Below, piece after piece: positions 8,288 through 16,626 of a stretch of DNA of 33,600 nt. The translations under genes and the position numbers were made by a program. Positions within the stretch are counted from its first letter, which is position 1; the number at the start of each line of letters is the position of its first letter. Source of the stretch: Chloroflexota bacterium (GTDB lineage Bacteria > Chloroflexota > Dehalococcoidia > UBA2979); contig VXTU01000057.1 in assembly GCA_009837285.1 (NCBI GenBank), positions 1 to 33,600 of the forward strand. The letters are read 5' to 3'. The notes beneath the pieces were generated by a model that ran no database searches, was not told the origin of the DNA, and was given only the letters and a program-made list of their open reading frames with translations.

Positions 8288-8803
8288 CTACTCGCGGATC
8301 CGGGCGTACATCAGCTCGTCGAGCGTGTGTCCGTCCTTGGTCACGCTCTTGCGCAGCCGCCCCTCGAGCACGTATCCCGCCTTCTCCAGCACGCGCGCCG
8401 ATGCCGGGTTCGACTCGAAGACGGCTGCTTCGACCCGCATCAGGTCGTGCTCGGCGAATGCGTAGTCTGTCACCGCGATCACGGCCGCTGTCGTGATGCC
8501 GCGCCCCCAGAACGGCTCGCCGAGCCAGTAACCAATCTCGGCGGACCGCCGGTACACGTCGCTCCCGAAGGTGAGCCCGATGCCGCCTATCACCTCGGTC
8601 GGCGAGGCAATGGCGAAGTCCGATTCGGGCGAGGCTCGCATCGTGCCTTCCAGCCACCCATTCGCGTCCGCGAGCGTGTACGGGAACGGGAACGCGTCGC
8701 GCAGGTTCCTCGACACGTTGCGGTTGTTCGCGTAGCGCGCGAGCGACTCGGCATCGTCGGCGCGATGGCTCCGAACCTGCCACTCACCGATGTCGATGTG
8801 CAT
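8288..8803 (-). CDS. GNAT-family N-acetyltransferase (RimJ/RimL-like)
   Basis: MHIDIGEWQVRSHRADDAESLARYANNRNVSRNLRDAFPFPYTLADA...IGYWLGEPFWGRGITTAAV...RVEAAVFESNPASARVLEKAGYVLEGRLR. Confidence 0.88.
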   Translation of the reverse strand: MHIDIGEWQVRSHRADDAESLARYANNRNVSRNLRDAFPFPYTLADANGWLEGTMRASPESDFAIASPTEVIGGIGLTFGSDVYRRSAEIGYWLGEPFWGRGITTAAVIAVTDYAFAEHDLMRVEAAVFESNPASARVLEKAGYVLEGRLRKSVTKDGHTLDELMYARIRE

Positions 8804-8862
8804 GAATCGCCCGGATGACTCAACCGCGCGGCCCGCAGAGGGACCGCCGCTGCTGGCAATAG

Positions 8863-8951
8863 AGCAGCACGTGCCCGTCGAGCACGAAGCCGCTCCAGTA
8901 GGCGCCGTGCGAGAAGGCAAAGCCTGAGCCGAGGCAGTCCAGACGCACGGG
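8863..8951 (-). pseudogene. Truncated duplicate of the MBL hydrolase 5' end
   Basis: VRLDCLGSGFAFSHGAYWSGFVLDGHVLLYC matches MBL residues 1-31; DNA 8863-8951 differs from 8198-8286 at 7 of 89 positions by eye. Confidence 0.85.
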
Positions 8952-8956
8952 AATCT

Positions 8957-9361
8957 CTAGCCCCACCTGGCCGGTAGCGGGCCCTGCTCCAATACAACCT
9001 TCGTCCTCCAAGCGGCCACTCCCGCAGCAAGCGCTGTCCCCAGGATTCCCACCCCTGCAACCAGTCGCTCGTACTGCGTAAACCGCGCGACCTCCTCCGA
9101 CCCGACGACGTCAGCTTGGAGCAGGAGGTTCACAATGGACGCCCCGCCGGCAGCTCCGGCTACGAGAAAGATCGCGCCGGCTGCGAGGGCATGGAGTGTC
9201 ATGGACCAGTACTTCGCTCCCCGAGCGACTTCGAAGATGCGGTCTTGGCGATCGATGGAGTCGCGCTTCCACTCTCCCCCAACCTGCCCCGTTGTCCATC
9301 CCTCCAGGAACGCGACGACCAGAGCAAGCACGCTACCAAGAACGAACGCAGCTTCTGTCAT
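8957..9361 (-). CDS. Hypothetical membrane protein
   Basis: MTEAAFVLGSVLALVVAFLEGWTTGQ...WSMTLHALAAGAIFLVAGAAGGASIVNLLL...; several hydrophobic segments. Confidence 0.6.
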   Translation of the reverse strand: MTEAAFVLGSVLALVVAFLEGWTTGQVGGEWKRDSIDRQDRIFEVARGAKYWSMTLHALAAGAIFLVAGAAGGASIVNLLLQADVVGSEEVARFTQYERLVAGVGILGTALAAGVAAWRTKVVLEQGPLPARWG

Positions 9362-9405
9362 GTCGCTGGACGGCCGGTCGTTTAGAGACGTCGCCGCGCG
9401 GTCGT

Positions 9406-10032
9406 TTATCCCGCGGGCGCGGGGGCGGGGACGCCGCAGAGGCGGCGGCCCTCGTCGAGCGTGTCGGGCGTGTCGAGGTCGATGCGCACGATCGGCTCGT
9501 CGTCCATCGGAACCTGAAGCGGTGGGTGGCGCTGCAGGATCGCGCGCAGCCCCAGTTCCGCCTCGTTCGCCCCCGCAAGCTCCTCGAGCAGCGACCCGTC
9601 GACCACGACCGGGTGGCCGCGTGTCCCGCGCAGCGACGGCTGCACCGCCTCTGCACCTGTCGCCCGCAGGTCGTCGACCAGGCGGTCGATGATGTCGGCT
9701 CGCGTCGGCTGGTCCACGTTCTGGATGACGATCGCCGACGGCCGCACGCGGGACGGCGCCAGCAGCGCGTTGGCGCCGGTCGCGAGGGACGTCGAGCGCC
9801 CCTGCGCCCACAGCGGGTTGAACACGCAGTGTCGCCGCGAGCCCGCCGGCAGGGCGCGCCGCACGTCGTCGGCGAACGCGCCGGTCACCACCACGATCTC
9901 GTCGACGCTCGAGCGCCGGAGCACGTCGAGCTCCCACGCCAGCAGACAGCCATCACCCCACGGCAGCAGCGGCTTGGGCGAGCCCATGCGCGTCGACGCG
10001 CCCGCGGCGAGGATCAGCGCGGCCACGCTCAC
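9406..10032 (-). CDS. MobA/MocA-like nucleotidyltransferase
   Basis: MSVAALILAAGASTRMGSPKPLLPWGDGCLLAW...DEIVVVTGAF...NPLWAQGRSTSLATG...IVIQNVDQP (LAAGxSxRMGxPK signature). Confidence 0.88.
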   Translation of the reverse strand: MSVAALILAAGASTRMGSPKPLLPWGDGCLLAWELDVLRRSSVDEIVVVTGAFADDVRRALPAGSRRHCVFNPLWAQGRSTSLATGANALLAPSRVRPSAIVIQNVDQPTRADIIDRLVDDLRATGAEAVQPSLRGTRGHPVVVDGSLLEELAGANEAELGLRAILQRHPPLQVPMDDEPIVRIDLDTPDTLDEGRRLCGVPAPAPAG

Positions 10033-10439
10033 GACGCGGCTCCGGCGGCTGCGTCGGCGTGCTCCTTGCGCCAGGTCTCGACGGCCTCGCGCACCGCGGC
10101 GGCGGCGAGCACCGAGCAGTGGATCTTCGACTTCGGCAGCCCGCCGACGGCGTCGGCGTAGTCCTCGCGCGTCAGCGCGACCGCCTCGTCCAGCGTGCGC
10201 CCCGTGACCAGCTCGGTCGCGGCGGACGAGGTGCCGATGGAGGCGGGGCAGCCCGAGGTCAGGAACGACGCAGCGGCCACGCGCTCATCCTCGATGCGCA
10301 GGAAGATGCGCATGGAGTCCCCGCACACGGGATTGGTCACGAACGCCTCGGCGTCCGGGTCGTCCATGGCCCCCGCGTTGCGCGGGTGCTCGAAGTGGTC
10401 GATGAGGGCTTCGCTGTAGCCCGTCATGGTTCGCGGCAT
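10029..10439 (-). CDS. IscU/NifU-like iron-sulfur scaffold protein
   Basis: YSEALIDHFEHPRNAG...NPVCGDSMRIFL...SFLTSGCPASIGTSSAATELVTG...KIHCSVLAAAAVREAV; conserved Cys residues present. Confidence 0.9.
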   Translation of the reverse strand: MPRTMTGYSEALIDHFEHPRNAGAMDDPDAEAFVTNPVCGDSMRIFLRIEDERVAAASFLTSGCPASIGTSSAATELVTGRTLDEAVALTREDYADAVGGLPKSKIHCSVLAAAAVREAVETWRKEHADAAAGAAS

Positions 10440-10472
10440 GGCGGTATTGTCGCACGGGTTGGGGTGGTGGGC

Positions 10473-11666
10473 TCAATCCTCGCCGCCAGCCTCGATCCGC
10501 TGTAAGCACGCCAGCCCGTCCAGCTCCACGCCTCGCCCCATCACCACCACCCTCACCCGCCCCCGCCCGGCCGGGTCGTCCAGGGTGTCCGACGCCGGGG
10601 GCGCCGTGGTGTTGGGGGCGTGGTCGGAGGCGGCGGGGGTGCGGGCGGACTCGAGTTGGTCGCCGATGCCGAGCGCGATGAGGGCCTCGGTCTGGGAGAC
10701 GGAGGGGGCGGCAGCGAAGCCGGACTCGATGGCGGCGGCGGTGAGCGAGGTGAGGTCGACGTGGGCCGTGAGGTCCGTCAGGCCGGGGTGGGCGAGGGGG
10801 TCCGGCTGCGGGCTGTGGTCGCGGAAGGCCATCAGGGTGCCCATGCGCCGCCAGGGGGCGTAGAGGCGCTCGGCCTCGTAGCCGTAGTCGATGGTGAGGA
10901 TGTAGCCGCGCCGCACGCGCGCCGCCAGCGCGCGCATCGCGTCGACGGCGGCGAGGCCGACCTCGGCCCGGCAGCCGTCGCCGAGCTCGATGCCGAGCCG
11001 CCCGAAGTACGCGGCGAGGTCGGGCGTGCTGGCCTCGCCGATCTCGAGCCGTAGCCCGCCGTCGCTGGCGACGACGTACCACTCGCGCAGCTCATCGCCG
11101 CGGCGCTCGACGAGGTGGACGGGGAACGCGTCGAACAGCTCGTTGCTGATCACGACGCCCTCGATGGGCTCGGGCTCGGCGAGCCAGTCGGCGAAGAGCG
11201 CGGCGCGCACCTCGTGACCCCGCTCGGCGACGGCGGCGCGTTGCTCCTCGACGCGCCGTGGGTGGCCGTCGAGGACCGTGACGCGGGCGGCCTCGTGGCA
11301 CTTCGGGGCTCGGGCGCGCAGCCAGTCGAGCATCGAGGCCATGAAGGCGCCGGAGCCCGCACCCGGCTCGACGAGGTCGAAGGCCTGTGGCGAGCCGAGC
11401 CGCTCCCAGCACTCGGCGACCTGGCGCGCCCACAGGTAGCCGAAGACGGGGTGCACCTCGGGCGAGGTCTCGTAGTCGCCGTCGCGGCCCCAGGCCAGGC
11501 CGGGGCGGGCGTAGTAGCCGTGCTCCCGGTGGCCGAGCGCGAGCTCCATGAAGCGCGCGAAGGTGATGCGCCCGCCGGCGGCAGCGATGTCGGCGTCGAT
11601 GATGGCGGCGAGCGGCGTCGCGCCCTGCGCGAGGGCGAAGTCGTCAGCCGCCGCTGGCGTGCTCAT
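10473..11666 (-). CDS. MidA-family (NDUFAF7-like, COG1565) SAM-dependent methyltransferase
   Basis: ITFARFMELALGHREHGYYA...DYETSPEVHPVFGYLWARQVAECWERLG...LVEPGAGSGAFMASMLDWL...VVISNELFDAFPVHLVERR...ILTIDYGYEAERLY. Start set at ATG 11666. Confidence 0.88.
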   Translation of the reverse strand: MSTPAAADDFALAQGATPLAAIIDADIAAAGGRITFARFMELALGHREHGYYARPGLAWGRDGDYETSPEVHPVFGYLWARQVAECWERLGSPQAFDLVEPGAGSGAFMASMLDWLRARAPKCHEAARVTVLDGHPRRVEEQRAAVAERGHEVRAALFADWLAEPEPIEGVVISNELFDAFPVHLVERRGDELREWYVVASDGGLRLEIGEASTPDLAAYFGRLGIELGDGCRAEVGLAAVDAMRALAARVRRGYILTIDYGYEAERLYAPWRRMGTLMAFRDHSPQPDPLAHPGLTDLTAHVDLTSLTAAAIESGFAAAPSVSQTEALIALGIGDQLESARTPAASDHAPNTTAPPASDTLDDPAGRGRVRVVVMGRGVELDGLACLQRIEAGGED

Positions 11667-11724
11667 GGCGTCATCGTAGCGGCGGGTGGGGTCTGGGACA
11701 GGCCGGGTGTGCCCCGCGGGAAGG

Positions 11725-12132
11725 CTACGACGCGTCGAGGAAGGCGCGCGGGCGCACAGCCACATCGGGAGCACCATCGAGGATCCCGCCGTCGAGCGTA
11801 ACGAGCGGCGCGTCCAGCGTCCGGGCGAGCGCCACGAACTCGGCGTCGTAGGCGGTGAGGCCGCATTCGATAGCAACATCGAGGACCTGCGCCGAATCCA
11901 CCGGGGTGATGCGGTCGCCGAGGATCGCAGCTGCACGATTACCCATGACCTTGGCGCGGTCTGATGTGATCGCTCCGCGACGGATCATCCCGACCAAGAC
12001 GTTTCTGAACTCGCTCATCAGGATGCGAGGCGCGGCCCACTCGCCATCTTCTTCGAAGAGGGCCGCTGCGTCCTCGGTAGCTCGGCCGTCGGTGATGAAG
12101 TGCACCACGACGTTCGTATCGACAACGATCAC
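11725..12132 (-). CDS. VapC-like PIN-domain toxin
   Basis: MIVVDTNVVVHFITDG...ILMSEFRNVL...LDVAIECGLTAYDAEFVALARTLDAPLVTLDGGIL; overlaps antitoxin by 4 bp. Confidence 0.88.
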   Translation of the reverse strand: MIVVDTNVVVHFITDGRATEDAAALFEEDGEWAAPRILMSEFRNVLVGMIRRGAITSDRAKVMGNRAAAILGDRITPVDSAQVLDVAIECGLTAYDAEFVALARTLDAPLVTLDGGILDGAPDVAVRPRAFLDAS

Positions 12133-12434
12133 CGTCGGCCGGCGTTCTTGAGCTCCCGAATGGTCTCGTCGTCGAGGTCGATGGACCCGGCAGCCTCGCG
12201 CTCCCGCGTGATGCGCTCAAGGAGTTCGGCGCGGTCGGCAGCCATCGGCCCAATGGCTCGCCGTCGCCGCTCGATGCGTGCCAGCAGCGCGTCGCGATCC
12301 TCGGTCTCTGGACCTACCGACGTGGTGAGTCTGAAAAGGATCTCGCCGTTGAGGCTGCGGTGGTTGCGCTTCGCGGCGGCCTTGAGCTCCGCGTGGATGT
12401 CATCGGGGATGCCGCGCAGGGTGAGGTTAGGCAT
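12129..12434 (-). CDS. VapB/FitA-like ribbon-helix-helix antitoxin
   Basis: MPNLTLRGIPDDIHAELKAAAKRNHRSLNGEILFRL...; immediately upstream of and overlapping the PIN toxin. Confidence 0.85.
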   Translation of the reverse strand: MPNLTLRGIPDDIHAELKAAAKRNHRSLNGEILFRLTTSVGPETEDRDALLARIERRRRAIGPMAADRAELLERITREREAAGSIDLDDETIRELKNAGRR

Positions 12435-12468
12435 GCTCGTGTTTCCGTTCGTGATATCGGAGTGACAC

Positions 12469-12480
12469 CACTCTAGTGTA
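12469..12480 (-). promoter_or_regulatory. Putative -10 (TACACT) overlapping CACT-AG-AGTG inverted repeat (TA operator/promoter)
   Basis: Minus strand reads TACACTAGAGTGG about 35 nt upstream of the antitoxin ATG. Confidence 0.4.
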
Positions 12481-12509
12481 GCGAGTTGCCCGGACGCGCG
12501 CGATGGCGC

Positions 12510-13061
12510 CTAGCTGGTGGAGTCCTCGGCCAGGAGGCCCATCACCTGCACGGTGATGCGACGGCGCTGCTGCCCCTCGGGCCGCAGCGGCGGGTTGTCG
12601 AGCTCGATGAGGAAGATGCTCTGCCACATCCCCATCTGGATCGCCCCCTCGACGATGGGCAGCGACTCGCTGGCGCCGAGGAACAGGTGCTGGAGGTGCG
12701 AGTGGCCGTTCTCGGGCTCGTTCTCCGCCATGTTGACCGTGCGGATCGTGAAGTCGTTGTGCTCGTAGTAGTCGTCCGCCGGCGCGATGCGCTGCAACAG
12801 GCGGGCCATGTCGCGCAGCAGCAGCGGCTCGTGCTCCTGCACCACGACCGCCGCGGTGGTGTGGGCCGAGGAGATCAAGACCTGCCCGATGGCCACGCCG
12901 GAGCGTTCCACGACCCCGCGTACGTCGTCTGAGACGTCGATGAACTCGCAGGGATGAGTCGTCGCGTACTCAAGGCGTTCGGAGAACACTCTGAACTGCG
13001 CGGCAGGCGCGACAGCGGAGTACAGGGACTGGACGCTGCCCCGCTGCGGTTCTTGCGTCAT
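12510..13061 (-). CDS. YjbQ/UPF0047 family protein (secondary thiamine-phosphate synthase-like)
   Basis: FIDVSDDVRGVVERSGVAIGQVLISSAHTTAAVVVQEHEPLLLRD...NGHSHLQHLFLGASESLPIVEGAIQMGMWQSIFLIELDNP. Confidence 0.9.
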   Translation of the reverse strand: MTQEPQRGSVQSLYSAVAPAAQFRVFSERLEYATTHPCEFIDVSDDVRGVVERSGVAIGQVLISSAHTTAAVVVQEHEPLLLRDMARLLQRIAPADDYYEHNDFTIRTVNMAENEPENGHSHLQHLFLGASESLPIVEGAIQMGMWQSIFLIELDNPPLRPEGQQRRRITVQVMGLLAEDSTS

Positions 13062-13169
13062 CGGGACCCCTCGGCGACACGGGCGCGACGTCGCGCCCCG
13101 CCCGTTATGATCGCCTGATCGATACTACCAGTCGCGTCCGGGGACGGCCATTCGTACCGCGACGAAGTC

Positions 13170-14033
13170 TCACGACGCCTCCGCGCCCGCATGGCGGCGA
13201 AGCGACCGCACCGTGTCGGCGATGGTCGCGGCGTCGCGGGCGCCCGGGCGGTACTCCAGGTACGTCTCCAGGTCCGCGAGCGCCTCCGCGTAACGCCCGA
13301 GCCGTTCCCGCAGGCGGCCACGGTCGCGCATTTCGTCCACGTCCCACGGTGCGAGCACGAGCAGCAGCTCGATGGCGCGCTCCGCCTGCTCCTCGTCGCC
13401 GCGACGGAGCGCGTTCGCCTTCAGGTTGTAGAGCAGGCGCTGCAGCATCTGGCGCGGCGTGACGGGGTCCAGGAAGTGGTCCCGGAACGGCGTGGCGCTG
13501 CCGTAGATCGAGCGCACGATGCGTTCGCAGTCGGCGACCGTGAGCAGCGCGCCCTCCCGGAACACATCGACGAACAGCGTCTCCTCGTCCGGCCGCGCCG
13601 CGTTGCGCACGATCACGTGGCCGGGCATCCCGACGCCACGCATGTCGAGCCCGGCCGCGCGACAGACCTCGACGTAGACAATGGCGAGGGTGATCGGAAT
13701 GCCGGTGCGGCGCTCGATGACCTGGTCGAGCAGCAGGTTGCGGGGGTCGGCGTAGTCCTGCTCATTGCCGCGGAAGCCGAGCTCGCCGAACAGCAACTCG
13801 TTGGCCATCTCGACCTGCGCGAGCGGTTCCGCGGCCGGGTGCACGCGCGCCTCGAGGCGCCGCCCCCAGTCGCGCAGCTCCGCCTCGAAAAGGTCGGTGT
13901 CGAGGCCGGGTTGCTCGCCCTCCGCGACCACGAGCGCGGCGCGGGCCAGCGCCACGTCCTGTCCGGGCTCACCGAGTGCGCTGCGGAACTGCGCGGCGAG
14001 CCGGCCGAGCGGTCGGTCAGGAGGGTCCGTCAT
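13170..14033 (-). CDS. SirB1-family protein (transglutaminase-like plus TPR)
   Basis: ANELLFGELGFRGNEQDYADPRNLLLDQVIERRTGIPITLAIVYVEVCRAAGLDMRGVGMPGHVIVR...; C-terminal TPR-like region. Confidence 0.88.
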   Translation of the reverse strand: MTDPPDRPLGRLAAQFRSALGEPGQDVALARAALVVAEGEQPGLDTDLFEAELRDWGRRLEARVHPAAEPLAQVEMANELLFGELGFRGNEQDYADPRNLLLDQVIERRTGIPITLAIVYVEVCRAAGLDMRGVGMPGHVIVRNAARPDEETLFVDVFREGALLTVADCERIVRSIYGSATPFRDHFLDPVTPRQMLQRLLYNLKANALRRGDEEQAERAIELLLVLAPWDVDEMRDRGRLRERLGRYAEALADLETYLEYRPGARDAATIADTVRSLRRHAGAEAS

Positions 14034-14602
14034 GCTACGGCGAATCCTTCAACCCGCCACAGCTTCACGAACAGGAGCGAGACGAGCACCGTGACACCGA
14101 TCATCGGGATCTCCGGTGCGTCGAGGACGTACGCGATGGGGACAACCGAGAGCAGCCCGGTCAGGCCCGCGAGCCGCCTGGACGCGCCCAGGCGCCAGAG
14201 GACGAAGGCGAGCACGGCGGCGATCAACCCGGGCGCCGGCAAGAGCGCGAGGAGCGCGCCAACCGTTGCGCCGGTCCCGTTGCCACCGTGCAGCCGCAGG
14301 AAGATCGACCAGTCATGGCCCGCGACGGCCATCATGCCGGCGAGGATCGCCTCGATGTCGCCGAGGCCGGCCAGGTAGGCCAGTCCGACGGCGGCCGCGC
14401 CCTTCCCGATGTCCAGCGCCCCCACGACGATCGCGGGCTTCCACCCCACGTGGTCGCGCACGTTCATCGTGCCCGGGTTCCCGGAGCCGATGCGCCGGAT
14501 GTCCTGGCCGGTCAAGAGCCGGACGATTACGTATGAGCTGGGGATGGAACCGAGGAGGTAGGCGCCGAAGAGGACGAGGACCAGCGTGACGGTCGGGGCC
14601 AC
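14030..14602 (-). CDS. plsY: Glycerol-3-phosphate acyltransferase PlsY
   Basis: GAYLLGSIPSSYVIVRLLTGQDIRRIGSGNPGTMNVRDHVGWKPAIVVGALDIGKG...AVAGHDWSIFLRLHGGNGTGATVGALL. Confidence 0.93.
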   Translation of the reverse strand: MAPTVTLVLVLFGAYLLGSIPSSYVIVRLLTGQDIRRIGSGNPGTMNVRDHVGWKPAIVVGALDIGKGAAAVGLAYLAGLGDIEAILAGMMAVAGHDWSIFLRLHGGNGTGATVGALLALLPAPGLIAAVLAFVLWRLGASRRLAGLTGLLSVVPIAYVLDAPEIPMIGVTVLVSLLFVKLWRVEGFAVA

Positions 14603-14738
14603 GGCGCACTCCGTTCGGTCGCCTGGGCCGGCGGCTCGCGCTGCGCGCGGTCGTCGTGCCTTCTGTCACGAGCATACCGCACGTCTACGTCACGCGGACA
14701 GACAGTGGTCAGAGCGAGCGGGGCGTGAGCGCGCCCGG

Positions 14739-15170
14739 CTACTCCTCGAACGGCGTGAACCCCGCCCCGGCGCTGCCCCCGGCTTCGGGCGCACTCGCGC
14801 CGCCCGGACCGGCTTCGGCCCGCGTCACAACGGTCCGAGGTTCGGCGGGGTCGAGCACCGCGCGCGGCTCTCCGGTCACCTCGTCGAGCGGCCGGAGCTC
14901 GCGACCGAGCGCGGCGACCGCGAAGTTGACGGCGAAGGCGGCGAACCACCCAGGTATGTGCAGGTACGACCACGGACGGTCTCGCACCCGCATCGCGGCT
15001 ATCAGGCCGGGTACTACCTCCTGCGGCCGCAATGAGGAAGCATCGAGTTTGACCTCGAGCGGCTCGCCCCGGAGATGACGCTGACGCAGGTCCATGGCGA
15101 CACGCCCGGCCACGGCGCCGACGACGGCGTACACCATCACCATCACCGCTCGGCGGAGGCTGCGGATCAT
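14739..15170 (-). CDS. Hypothetical protein with N-terminal hydrophobic segment
   Basis: MIRSLRRAVMVMVYAVVGAVAGRVAMDLRQRHLRGEPLEVKLDASSLRPQEVVPGLIAAMRV...WSYLHIPGWFAAFAVNFAVAALG.... Confidence 0.55.
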   Translation of the reverse strand: MIRSLRRAVMVMVYAVVGAVAGRVAMDLRQRHLRGEPLEVKLDASSLRPQEVVPGLIAAMRVRDRPWSYLHIPGWFAAFAVNFAVAALGRELRPLDEVTGEPRAVLDPAEPRTVVTRAEAGPGGASAPEAGGSAGAGFTPFEE

Positions 15171-15261
15171 GGGCTTAAGCTCCCTGCGCGATACCTCGCG
15201 GGCGCGCAAGCACCGTAGGGCCGGAGCGCGACGGCGGTCAAATCCGCGTGCGGGCCCCTTC

Positions 15262-16554
15262 CTAGCGGCAGAGGTCGGAGATCTCGTGGGTCGGGTTCGC
15301 GTAGCCGTAGTCCCAGATCCGGGCGTAGCGCGCGGCCTGCGGCCGCAGGTAATCCTCGGCCGCGGTACACGCGATCGCCGGCGCCAGCTCACGCTCGACG
15401 GCGGCCTGGAAGATCGATGCGACCTGGCCGTGGAGCGAGGAGGCGAAGCGGTTCGCCGCCTGCGAGAAGAGCGCGAGCGCCCCGTCGGCGTCGCCGCTGC
15501 GCTGGGCGGCCAGCCCGGCGCGCAGCAGCGCGTACGGGACCAGCTCACGGTGGCCGGAGCCCTGGCCGACCTCGACCCGCCAGTCGACCAGCGCCGTGTC
15601 CTCCGCGGCGGCCTCGTACTGGGCGCGCGCCGCCTCGTAGTTCCCACCGTCGAACGTCTCATCGGCGTCGACGATGGCGTGGAAGAGGTAGCGCGGCGGG
15701 TCCCGGTGGTCGGTGTCGAAGAACTTCAGACCCGCCCAGTTCAGGGCCGTCTCCACGTCGCGACGCGGCCCCGCGTCGGTGTTCGGGCTGTACTCGAAGC
15801 GGAGCACCACGTCCTCCAGTCCGTCGCCCGTCACGTCCTCGACGCGGACCGAGTGCAGGCCGGTCAGGTCGAGGCGCGCCGGCGCCAGGTCGCCGAAGGC
15901 GCCCCGGTGCGCGCTGGCGATGAGCAGCCGCCCCTCGCAATCGGCGGCCCCGCACACGCGCCCCGAGATCACGAGGTCCGGGAAGCGGTCGCCGGTCAGG
16001 TCGGCCGCGGCTTCGATCACCACGTCCTGGAGGACGGCATTGGCGAGCACGCGGGCCGACGAGAACAGCCGGAACTGCTCGTCGGTGCCCTGGAAGAACC
16101 ACACGTCGCCCGGGTTCACGCCCTCGGTCGTGGCGTTGACCGCGAACGCGAACTCGCTGGCGCCGTCGCCGTCGATGTCGGCGAAGATGCAGCGCTCTCC
16201 CAGGACCGGCGCGAGCTCCCACGCGGTCACGAGGCCCGGCAGGCAGCCGGCGATGTCGGCGCTGCCGCCCGCGAGGTAGCTCGCCACCAACAGCCCGCCG
16301 GTCAGCAAGTCGCCGGGGCGGTCGGGCACGACGCCGGACGGCACCACGTCCACCGTGTCGGTGTTCGAGGTGGGCGGTGGGGGCGTCACGGCACCCTCGA
16401 CCGGGGGAACGGTCGCCTCCGGCGGCGGGGTGGGCGTGAGCGCGACGATCCGCACGTCGCCGCCGTCGCCACACGCAGCGCCGAGCAGCAGCGTGATTCC
16501 CGCTGCCGCGGCGACGATGACCGGCCGTACGCTGTGGAAAGTTAAATTGAACAC
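15262..16554 (-). CDS. Putative lipoprotein with FG-GAP-like/VCBS-like repeats
   Basis: GTG start; MFNLTFHSVRPVIVAAAAGITLLLGAACGDG (lipobox-like LGAAC), TPTPPPEATVPP linker, DIDGDGASEFAFAVN, DLTGDRFPDLVISG, DVTGDGLEDVVLRF repeats. Confidence 0.7.
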   Translation of the reverse strand: MFNLTFHSVRPVIVAAAAGITLLLGAACGDGGDVRIVALTPTPPPEATVPPVEGAVTPPPPTSNTDTVDVVPSGVVPDRPGDLLTGGLLVASYLAGGSADIAGCLPGLVTAWELAPVLGERCIFADIDGDGASEFAFAVNATTEGVNPGDVWFFQGTDEQFRLFSSARVLANAVLQDVVIEAAADLTGDRFPDLVISGRVCGAADCEGRLLIASAHRGAFGDLAPARLDLTGLHSVRVEDVTGDGLEDVVLRFEYSPNTDAGPRRDVETALNWAGLKFFDTDHRDPPRYLFHAIVDADETFDGGNYEAARAQYEAAAEDTALVDWRVEVGQGSGHRELVPYALLRAGLAAQRSGDADGALALFSQAANRFASSLHGQVASIFQAAVERELAPAIACTAAEDYLRPQAARYARIWDYGYANPTHEISDLCR

Positions 16555-16559
16555 GTGTA

Positions 16560-16588
16560 TTGACTTATTAGCCGAACCTTGTTTGAAT
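16560..16588 (+). promoter_or_regulatory. Putative sigma-70-type promoter TTGACT-17 bp-TTGAAT
   Basis: AT-rich island between divergent genes; implies the aquaporin start is the GTG at 16627 (or 16636), not the ORF-track start at 16579. Confidence 0.45.
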
Positions 16589-16626
16589 GCTCCCAGCCTG
16601 GGCGTGGCCAGCGGGGGATTTGCCGG

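Noticed and set aside
15094-16545. 483-aa plus-strand ORF
   Set aside because: Antisense to the lipoprotein; no domain signature.
16579-16626. N-terminal extension of the first aquaporin (MFECSQPGRGQRGICR)
   Set aside because: Overlaps a plausible promoter (TTGACT-17-TTGAAT) and does not look like MIP sequence; GTG 16627 or 16636 preferred.
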